Assembly: GCA_973895155.1 (NCBI GenBank) | Contig: OZ316895.1 | Location: forward strand, 19,096,001-19,160,000 | Length of the DNA stretch: 64,000 bases | Direction: 5' to 3' | From: Marsupella aquatica | Lineage: Eukaryota; Marchantiophyta | Shown: positions 55,850 to 64,000 of the stretch, in pieces | How positions within the stretch are numbered: position 1 is the first letter of the stretch | Layout of the letters: every line of letters begins with the position of its first letter | The notes under the pieces: model-generated | What the model was told of the DNA's origin: nothing | The model's input: only the letters and a program-made list of their open reading frames with translations | The model's database searches: none | Made by a program: the position numbers and the translations under genes

Positions 55850-58800
55850 ATGACTTCAAGAAAGCTTGCGGCACCAAAGTTTGAGGTGGAGAAGTTTGAC
55901 GGGAAGGTTAGCTTCAGCCTCTGGACTCGGAAGGTGACCAATGTGTTGATCCAGCAGGGTCTTGAGAAGACCCTCACTGGAGTGAAACCCTCGAATCTAT
56001 CAGATGAGGAGTGGGAGGACATGTCGGTGCAGGCGTGTAGGACAATTGAGTTGTTCTTGGCAAACAACATTCTCAAGAACGTGTAGGGGATGGATCGGAA
56101 TGCCAAGAAGATCTGGGATATGCTTACTCAGCTCTACCAGAGTACTTCGTTGACTACTCGCATTTATCACTTGGAGCAGTTGTTCAGGTTGAAGTTGAAG
56201 GATGGTGGCAACATGCGTGATCACCTCAGTCTCTTCGATGAGATTGTGCACGAGGTGATCACGGTGGGAGACAAGTTGACCGATGAGTATCTTGCGATGC
56301 ATTTGTTGATGTTGCTTCCTCAGACCTATTTGACATTGGTGACGGTCATCACACATGACAAGTCTACGTTGAAGTTGGATGAGGTGAAGGCTACCATTCT
56401 TGCAGAATGGGGCAAGCGACAACTTTCTGGCCGTGACAATGAGTCTGCTGCCTTAGTGGTTAGAGGCAGATCGACGGAGCGTACTACGGATCAGTCTAGA
56501 TCTAAATCACATAGTAGATCTAAATCTAAGTCCCGTAGTAAGAAAGTTCAGTGTTGGCATTGCCATGAGAAGGGCCACACCAAGTGGAATTGTCCTTCTC
56601 TATCGAAGCAAAAGCGTCATGCTTCCAATGGTGCGTCCTCATTGTCAGCTGGTATTGTGATTGCTGATAATGAGGATGCTGCTGAAGTGCTATGTATTGG
56701 TGCTGTGAATTCTATGTATGACAATAAATGGATGTTGGATTTGGGTTCCTCTTATCACGTGTGTCCAATGCAATCGTATTTCTCCACTTACCAACCTTGT
56801 ACCAGTACGGTGGAAATCGGAAATGGTGTCCGATGTGCGATTGTTGGCATGGGGACTATCAAATTCCGGATGTTTGATGGTGTTGTGCGAGCATTGACGG
56901 GAGTCAGGCACATACCAGACATCTCTAAGAACTTGATTTCTCTTGGTGCTTTGGAAGCTGGTGGATCTCATTTCACTGCACGTGATGGTGCGCTCTTTGT
57001 CGTCAAAGATGATGTATCTTTGATTAAGGCGCTACGGCAGAATAATTTGTACATCTTGGAAGGAGATGTCATTGCTCCTAGAGTGGAGCATGTGGATTCT
57101 GTGGTGGAACGTTTGGATGCCACGACAACATCTGCTGCAGAATCATCTTCGGCTGCTTCAATTGAAGCACCCTCAACATCTGGTCGCACACAAGCCATAG
57201 ATTTGTGGCATGCATGGTTGGGGCACTTGAGTGGTAAAGGATTGGCAGCCTTGGAAAATAGAGCTTTGTTGCAAGCTAGGCGCTCAATCTGGTAAACTCT
57301 CTTTCTGTGAAGATTGCATCTTCGGCAAGCAGAGGAGAGTGAGTTTCAGTTCTAGTTCATACCATTCTCATGAGATTCTAGAGTATGTACATTCGGATGT
57401 TTGGGGTCCAGCGCCGGAGCCATCGTTGGGTGGAGCCAGATATTTTGTGACGTTTGTAGATGATTACTCTCGAATGTGTTGGCTGTACTACATGAAGGAG
57501 AAGTCTCAAGTCTTTGAGATCTTCAAGGAGTGGAAAGCCATGGTAGAGCTACAAATTGGGAAGGAGTTGAAGTGTGTCCGGTCCGATAACGGTGGCGAGT
57601 ATAAGTCCAATGAGTTTGATCAATTTGGTCGGGACCTTGGCCTCAAGCGTCATTACACTGTACCGGAGACCCCGCAGCAGAATGGAGTTGCAGAACGGTT
57701 GAATTGGACATTACTGGAGAAAGCACGCAGCATGCTATGTAAGTCCAAGTTGCCCAACAACTTTTGGGCTGAAGCTGTCAACCAAGCTGCATACGTCTAC
57801 AATCTGTCACCGCATAGTAGTAAGTTGATGCAGACTCCATTTGAGTTGTGGTATAAGAGACCTGCTGATTACTCTAGACTTCGAGTTTTTGGTTGTGCTG
57901 CCTATGTTCACATTGAGCAGACACACAGGTCTAAGTTGGATCCCAAGTCTAAGAAATGCATTTATCTAGGCTTTAGTCCTGGGCAGAAGGGCTATAAATT
58001 GTGGGATCCTGTCGATTGCAAGGCAGTTGTGAGAAGAAATGTTGTTTTTGACGAAGAATGGTTGTCAAGACCGCGGGATATTCAGGAGGAACAGGTGGAG
58101 GAACCCACTACTGTGGAGCTTGGTGGTGATGAGGAAGTTGCTGGTCCCTTTGGTAGAGGTGCAGTTCCTCAACCATGGCGCTCCACCAGGGCCAATTTTG
58201 GCCAACTGATAGATTTGGTTTTGCAAATCCTCGTGTTCACGTTGTTGAGCATGACAATGATCCCAGTGTTGTTTTGCTCACTGAAAATGGAGACCCCTCT
58301 AGCTATGAAGAAGCTATGGCCTCTCCAGAGAAGGATAAGTGGATGGAGGCGATGTTGAAGGAGATGAATTCTTTGAAGAAGAATTCAACTTGGCACTTGA
58401 CTGACATGCCTCGCGGGAAAACACTGGTTCCGTGTAGATGGTTGTACAAGAAGAAGTAGGATGGCACTTACAAGGCACGCCTTGTGGCCAAAGGGTACAC
58501 CCAGAAGGAGGGCTTGGACTACACGGAGATTTTCTCACCAGTTGTCAAACTCGCTACTATCCGTGTTTTACTTGCGATTGTGGCATTCTATGATCTTGAG
58601 TTAGATCAAATGGATGTAATTACTACTTTCCTGCATGGATTGCTTGATGTAGAGATTTATATGACTCAGCCTCCAAGTTTTATTGATGAGAAGACCAGAC
58701 ACTTGGTGTGTAAGCTCTTGCGCTCGTTATACGGATTGAAGCAGAGTCCCAGACCATGGAATAAGCGTTTTGATTTCTTCATGTTATCTCAGGGGTTCAC

Positions 58801-59855
58801 ACGAAGTGAACATGATTGTTGTATTTACATGAAGGAGGTGGAGAATTACTCACGTTTTGGTTATATTGTGCTGGCATTGTACGTGGATGACATGCTTATC
58901 TTGGCTAAGAATAAGTCTGATGTTGCCCATCTAAAAGGAATGTTGAGTAAGGAGTTTTCAATGAAGGACTTGGGTCAGGCCAAGAAGATACTAGGGATGG
59001 AGATTCATCGTGATAGGGAGCAAAGGAAATTATGGTTGTCTCAGAGGCAGTATTTGGAGAAGGTACTTGCCAAGTATGGAATGGAGAATGCAAAACCAGT
59101 TGGTACTCCATTGGCCTCCCACTTTAAACTCTCAAAGGATGATTGCCCTTCTAGTGAGAGTGATAGACTGGCGATGAAACATGTTCCCTATGATAGTGTT
59201 GTGGGTAGTTTGATGTATGCAATGACATGCACTAGACCTGACATTGCCCACACTGTTAGCATTTTGAGCAGATTTATGGCAAATCCTGGTAAGCTTCAAT
59301 GGGAAGCAGTGAAGTGGGTTTTGCGGTATCTTAGATTGTGGGATCTTATTTGACGGTAAAGCAGACTCTACATTAGAGTTGGAAGGTTTTGTAGATTCAG
59401 ATTATGCTGGTAACTTGGATAACAGGAAGTCTACTACAGGCTATGTGTTTATGCTGGGTGGAGGTTGTATCAGCTGGAAGTCGGCAACTCAATCTTGTGT
59501 TGCATTGTCTACTACTGAGGCTGAGTACATGGCTGCATGTGAGGCAACCAAGGAGCTAATCTGGCTAAGGAGATTGGTGAGTGATTTGGGTCTTTCACCT
59601 GAAAGACCGGTGCTGCTGTGCGACAGTCAAAGTGCTTTGCATCTGGCTAAGAACCCTGTGTTCCATGCCAGGACAAAGCACATTGATATTCGTTATCACT
59701 TCATCCATGAGGTGATTGAGACAAAGCAGATGTTTCTAGAGAAGGTGGCTTCAGAGGAGAGTGCGGCAGACATGCTTACCAAAGTTCTACCTACCAATAG
59801 CTTTAGTCATTGTGTGGATATTATTAATGTTAGGGCCAAACCGGAGACTATATAA
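55850..59855 (+). pseudogene. Copia Gag-Pol polyprotein, broken
   Basis: Gag starts at MTSRKLAAPKFEVEKFDG (UBN2-like) and contains the CCHC knuckle CWHCHEKGHTKWNC (about 56553-56595). The protease motif reads LDLGSSYHVC (about 56736), with Leu where Ser is usual after the catalytic Asp. Integrase: GAG_pre-integrase LWHAWLGHLS, core HSDVWGP, DNGGEYKSNEF and PQQNGVAERLN (57390-57710). RT: ARLVAKGYTQKEGLDYTEIF and the catalytic LYVDDMLILAK (58880-58912). RNase H: GFVDSDYAGNLDNRKSTTGY, TTEAEYMA. Lesions: TAG at 56084-56086, frameshift near 57270, frameshift near 58195, TAG at 58457-58459, frameshift near 59340. It would need help in trans to move. Confidence 0.95.
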
Positions 59856-59922
59856 ATATGTTACTTAGTTGCATATCGTATATCACCTGACTCATTGTGT
59901 GAACTTGAGTCAAGGTGGAGAT

Positions 59923-60216
59923 TGTTAGGAATTGACTCTAGTTCCCGACATAGTTAGCTTGGTCTTACTAGGGTTAGTTAACCCTAGATTACATTTGGAT
60001 AAATCCGCTTAGTTTAGGCCCACTCATCTTGGCCCCCTTGGGGGTATAGGCCGGAGGGAGAGCACTCTCTCCCTCATTCTTCACATGTACTCTCATTTGC
60101 TATGGAGCCTTCAGGAGTTTCTCCACTCGGGGTGTCTTGTCGGTGTAGCGTCTGATTGAGTGAGTCTCTCTCATGTTTCCGCATTGCTGTCTAGTCCGGA
60201 GCTGACGGTTCTTACA
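59923..60216 (+). repeat. Copia 3' LTR
   Basis: This is 294 bp, preceded by the polypurine tract AAGGTGGAGAT and followed by the target duplication GAGCG. It is almost identical to the 5' LTR. Confidence 0.96.
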
Positions 60217-60221
60217 GAGCG

Positions 60222-61854
60222 GCAGAGGCAATACCCATAGATTAAGAGAGAGTTATGGGGAGCTAATTCATCACTTTGACAGGAGAAGGATTACCTGATA
60301 GGAGCCTATGTGATACTTGAGACAGATTGTCAGCCACTTTTGGGAATGATTGCAAATTGTGACACACCAGACATTGCGATGCTAAGGTGGATTGCATTTA
60401 TTCAGATGATTAACCCGGAGTTGAGACACATTGCAGGGAAGGATAATCCTGTTGCAGATATGCTTTTGAGACGGGTTTTGAGAGCAAAGTTTGAAGATGG
60501 TTTTGGAGAGGAGGAGAGCGTAGGTGTACATAGTACTGAGACATTGGAGGTTGAGAAGGTGGAATTTAAGGAGGAACTTTACTCAGGCAAGCTGCTTACC
60601 CTTGGAAGATATTTGAGCACATTTGAGAAGAAAGCTGAATGGACGCGCCGGGAAGAATTTGAGAAGATCCGGAGGAAGGCATTTGGATACCTGTTACGAG
60701 ATGGACTTCTATGGAGGCAACCCAAGACACGAGGAGGAATTCCATTGAGGGTCATTTGTGATAATGATTTTAAGTTAAAAGTCTTAAAGAAGAGTCATGA
60801 CAATGAGTCTGCAGGTCATAGAGGAGTCCAAGCCACATATGAGAGGGTTAAGGGCTTATATTGGTGGCCGAGTTGTTATATAGAGGTTCGAGAGTATGTT
60901 GAGAGTTGTCCGGTTAGTCAATATTATTTGAAGGTCAAGCATCGTGATGGTCTATGTCCTACGATTCCTTTAGCGATGAGACTATAATGGGTCTTAGATG
61001 TTGTCTATATGCCGAGATGGGTTAGAGGTTTGAAGTTTTTGGTTTTGTCAAGAGAGGAGTTGTTGACATCTTATGTTGAGGGTCAAGCGTTACCGTCAAA
61101 TAAGACTGAGTTCATTTGTAGATTTGTTTTGGAGGATATAATAGCGAGGCACGGATGCTTTGATCGGATGAGAGCAGACAAAAGAGAGCTTAATACCGAG
61201 GAAGTTGATCTTTTTTTTAGGAAGTTCCATATTAACTTGAGTCTTACTTGTGCGTATAATCCAGAGGGGAACGGGAAGAGCAAGAGAGGGCATCCACCGA
61301 TTGTAAATGTAGTAGTCAAGTCATGTCGAGGGAGATTCAGAGAGTGGCCGGATTATTTACCACTAGCCTTGATGGCGGACCGATTGACATGCAGCTCAGT
61401 CACGAGATATGCGCCAGCTAAGTTAATGATGGGACATTTGCCTTTGATGCCGATTGAGGAGGACGTGAAGAACTGGAGAATGATTGGATGGAGAGATCAT
61501 GTTGGACGTGAGGGGTTACTTGCCACCAGGATTGACCACTTGAACCAGACACCTGAAAAGGTTCGAGAGGCGTTGGAGAAAATGAAGGAGACGCGAATGA
61601 AAAATAAGGACTACTTCAACCAGAGACATCGTATTCGACCACGAGCAATTGAGGAGGGAGATTGGGTGCTTGTTTATGAGAGAAACCTTGAGAATCAACA
61701 TTTGACGGAGAAGAAATTTGCGCAGAGATGGCGGGGACCATTTGTTGTGACAAGGATTCATCCCAATGCCACTTACTCCATTCAAGAACTTGACGGGACT
61801 GAACATCATGGGATGTACGCTGGAAAAAGTGTGAAGATTTTCAAGCGGAGATAG
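60222..61854 (+). pseudogene. Outer Ty3/gypsy: RNase H C-part and integrase
   Basis: Continuing from 53853, RNase H reads ETDCQPLLGMIANCDTPDIA and HIAGKDNPVADML (60318-60470). The integrase has the HHCC-type zinc region (SAGHRGVQATYERVKGLYWW, YVESCPVSQ; 60810-60925), a stop at 60985-60987, then a core with Asp in LDVVYMP, Asp in MRADKREL and Glu in NPEGNGKS (about 60992-61270), and a C-terminal region with EEGDWVLVYERNLE and RWRGPFVVTRIHPNATYSI. There is no chromodomain or PHD finger; the ORF stops at 61854. This lineage differs from the PHD-bearing family at 21.6-23.8 and 34.7-37.9 kb. Confidence 0.9.
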
Positions 61855-62424
61855 CAGGAACTGGAGGACACCTTGGAGGACTCTGATGGTGAACATGGCG
61901 AGGATGCAGTTCGAGAGAGCGACATTCGAGTCGACAAATGATGATTTTGAGACTTGCTTGTTTTGTCTACTCTGTTTTCAGAAATCTGGGTTTGGAATTG
62001 AAAGAGATAGAGAAGAGAGATAAATTATAGTTTTATTCATATGATAGTCTAGTTGAGAGTTGAGGGGCTTATTTTAATTTTTGTTTAAAATTTTTTCATT
62101 TGATATGAGCTTTAGGTGAAAAAGAATGTTTTCACCTTTTGAGTTGTTGACAGATTTGAGACTTAGGTTTATGTTAAAATATTAGGAATTAGTTTGAGTC
62201 CATTTTCATGTGAACTTATATTTGAAGTTCCATCCTAGGAGGGATTGTTTTTGACTTTTGTGATTGAGTTTATTTTTGGTTGACCATGACACGACTTGAG
62301 GTTTCCGCGACTTGGTTCAGCTCAGGTCAGGTCAGATCAAGCTCATGGGTCATGTTATTTGAGGTGCAACTTTGGAGATGATGGTGGTGTAGGCCGAAGG
62401 CTACACAGGTTTGGTGGGGGTGAA
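61855..62424 (+). other. Ty3/gypsy 3' untranslated region with polypurine tract
   Basis: Non-coding sequence between the integrase stop and the 3' LTR. A purine-rich GGTGGGGGTGAA directly before the LTR start at 62425 is the likely plus-strand priming site. Confidence 0.65.
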
Positions 62425-62640
62425 TGTCGTCGGGATGGAAAATAAAGGAAGGGAAAGAAAACCTTATTTTGGTTTGGAAGTGTTTGGAGATGATTTGAAA
62501 TTTGGAAGGACTTTTATTGAGTTAGGGAAAATGTAATGAGACAAAAGAAGAATAAGTGAGAGCAATTTTTGCTTAGCTTTACAAGATTTCAATTGGATTA
62601 ATGTGGTTGCGACACGTGGAGGCCTGGGAGGATTTAAAGT
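62425..62640 (+). repeat. 3' LTR (start) of outer Ty3/gypsy element
   Basis: It begins TGTCGTCGGGATGGAAAATA and matches the sequence at 49483 for about 200 bp with a handful of differences. Similarity ends near 62620, so either the LTR is short or the 5' copy is truncated and the 3' LTR continues into the remaining window. Confidence 0.72.
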
Positions 62641-64000
62641 TCATAAGGACAAGAGCATGGCAGTTAAGGGAGATGTTAGAGTGAATTTTGGAAACAAGTC
62701 GAAGGTAGAGGCTGACGCGCGTTACAAGGTAAAAGGGTGAAAATGGCCGGTGTGGTGTGTGGATTAGATTTTTGGGAGGAGGCTCAAGTGCGTGATGGAG
62801 TTTTGGGGAAATAGACAGTGAAACAGCCGAATGTGTGGTTATGGAGTGATTTTTGGTCATGGACAAAAGCACGAAGCAGAGGAAAAACGTCGTTAAGTAT
62901 TCTCGGCTATGCAATTGAAGGGATTTGAATGTGAAGAAATGAATGGCAAACAGTCGAACAGAAGTTCCAAGATGCTGAGTTCGTACAGAGATCTTCTTTG
63001 GTTAAGAATTGAGACTAAGAAATTTAGTGTGATAGAAGCAGAATGGAGTAGAGGCTGAATTCAAGATGGAGTCCGGGAGTTCTGATGAAGAATAGAGATA
63101 TCAAAAGAGTTGCGTGCGTCATCGTGGAGGTTGAGAAAATTTGTGCTGCAAAAGTAGAGGGCGTTGAAGTTGTTAAGCTCTTGTTTGATGGGATGACTGA
63201 AAAGAACATCCAAAAGCTTGAAGGCAAAGAAGGGGAAATGAGAAGAAGCGAAGGGAGGAGAACGGGGCGCACCAGGGTGGATATGGAGGGATTTTGTTTT
63301 TGGAGGAGAGGGGCAAAAGGGGAAAAAGTGAAAGGTAATGATGGTTTCAGGTGAATGGAGAATGCATTGTTAGAGTTCATAGGAGAAGGAAGCTACGGTT
63401 GCGGATTGACGTCAGGAGGGCTTTTGGAAGTTAGAATTGATCGGGTGCTGAGAAGCTGAGAAAACAATGAAGGAAATCGGGTGCTGAGATGTAGAAGGCT
63501 GTGGAACTTGAAATTTGTGTTTTACAGAAGACCTCGGAAGCGATGGACGTTGCTGAATGGAGAAGAAAACAAGAGAATGCTATGCGCAAAGGAGGGGAAA
63601 CTCAAGGAATGACGACGCTGATGTGAGGAAGACTTGAAGGGATCAGGCTATGGTGTGAGAGAATTATAAAGATTGGAGTTCCAGGGAGGAAGGGAGAGAA
63701 ATGACCGATCATTTTTGGTATGTAAGGAATGGGAGTCAAAAACTGCAAGGAGTGATGGGCGACGATGTCAAGAGAATCCACGAGTGTGCCTGGAAGCTTC
63801 CAAAAAGAATCAAAGGTGGAGGGAATTGAGACCGCTTTGGAACATTTAGGAGGAAACGGCTGAATCCAATAAAGTATTCTGGAGTCTAAGCTTTTGGTGA
63901 AAATGATTGAAAGTTGCATCCGGAACGAGACAGTAAGATTCCCAGGAAGTGAGTGGGCATGAAATTGTGAGTAAGAGGACCAAGAAGAAGGAGTGACTTT
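62641..64000. other. No gene recognised; possibly remainder of a long LTR
   Basis: Purine-rich plus strand with only short ORFs on both strands (largest 118 aa, minus) and no domain signature. If the Ty3/gypsy LTR is long, this may be its U3-R part; this cannot be decided within the window. Confidence 0.4.

Larger units (their letters stand above)
53859..60216 (+). mobile_element. Complete Ty1/copia retrotransposon nested in Ty3/gypsy
   Basis: A 6358-bp element is bounded by 5-bp duplications GAGCG (53854-53858 and 60217-60221) that interrupt the RNase H ORF of the outer element (reading AKIFTER resumes directly as QRQYPQIKREL). LTRs of 296 and 294 bp both run TGTTAGGAATTGACT...GACGGTTCTTACA. 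The primer-binding site TGGTATCAGAGC (54157-54168) matches the initiator-tRNA-Met type, and the polypurine tract CAAGGTGGAGAT precedes the 3' LTR. LTRs differ by two substitutions and two 1-bp indels, so the insertion is recent. One polyprotein frame in the order gag, protease, integrase, RT, RNase H is typical of Copia. Confidence 0.97.

Noticed and set aside
63085-63354. 89-aa ORF as a small gene
   Set aside because: Charged composition follows the purine-rich strand, no domain or homologue pattern is visible, and the region may be LTR sequence.
1-64000. CRISPR array, rRNA or organellar insert
   Set aside because: No regularly spaced direct repeats, rRNA landmarks or organellar genes were seen; the sequence is eukaryotic nuclear in character.

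Overview
The window is nuclear DNA of a land plant, most likely a non-seed plant (bryophyte, lycophyte or fern). Evidence for a plant: an intronless P-class pentatricopeptide-repeat gene closely resembling Arabidopsis At5g02860, a DNA primase large subunit gene whose protein matches the plant form, and plant-type PIF/Harbinger, MULE, Copia, Ty3/gypsy and LINE elements. The non-seed placement is an inference, resting mainly on a Ty3/gypsy family associated with a cytosine methyltransferase and a PHD finger, which I do not associate with flowering plants. No species can be named from sequence alone.

Only two host genes are well supported. PRIM2 (+, 13696-19679) can be resolved into 19 exons that join in frame to 491 codons, with all four iron-sulfur cysteines and an E2F-type site in the promoter. 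The PPR gene (-, 45386-48160, 924 aa) is a single open reading frame. Almost everything else is transposable-element sequence.

Layout: 1-2.08 kb, low-complexity tandem repeats. 2.08-2.92 kb, LINE fragment (-). 3.2-5.45 kb, decayed PIF/Harbinger element. 7351-12728, a nearly intact MULE with long terminal inverted repeats and a 10-bp target duplication; it carries an intron-containing transposase gene and a convergent second gene encoding an RNase H1-type hybrid-binding domain. 12.8-13.4 kb, tandem repeats. 13.7-19.7 kb, PRIM2, with a tRNA-type SINE in its last but one intron. 20.9-24.3 kb, rearranged Ty3/gypsy pieces (-/+). 24.3-31.5 kb, three LINE copies, two of them tail-to-tail and forming a large palindrome. 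31.5-32.9 kb, cytosine-5 DNA methyltransferase gene with two stop codons. 32.9-34.7 kb, 5'-truncated LINE. 34.7-37.9 kb, Ty3/gypsy pol ending in a PHD finger. 37.9-42.8 kb, decayed L1-type LINE with a MITE inside. 42.8-45.4 kb, no gene. 45.4-48.2 kb, PPR gene. 48.5-48.9 kb, two tandem 215-bp SINE-like units. 49.5-62.6 kb, a second Ty3/gypsy lineage split by a complete Copia element (53859-60216, 5-bp duplication GAGCG). 62.6-64 kb, nothing recognised.

The most interesting assemblies are the methyltransferase / reverse transcriptase / integrase / PHD-finger series of 31.5-37.9 kb, which reads as one Ty3/gypsy element that combines a DNA-modifying enzyme with a histone-reader module, and the MULE that carries an RNA:DNA-hybrid-binding membrane protein convergent to its transposase.
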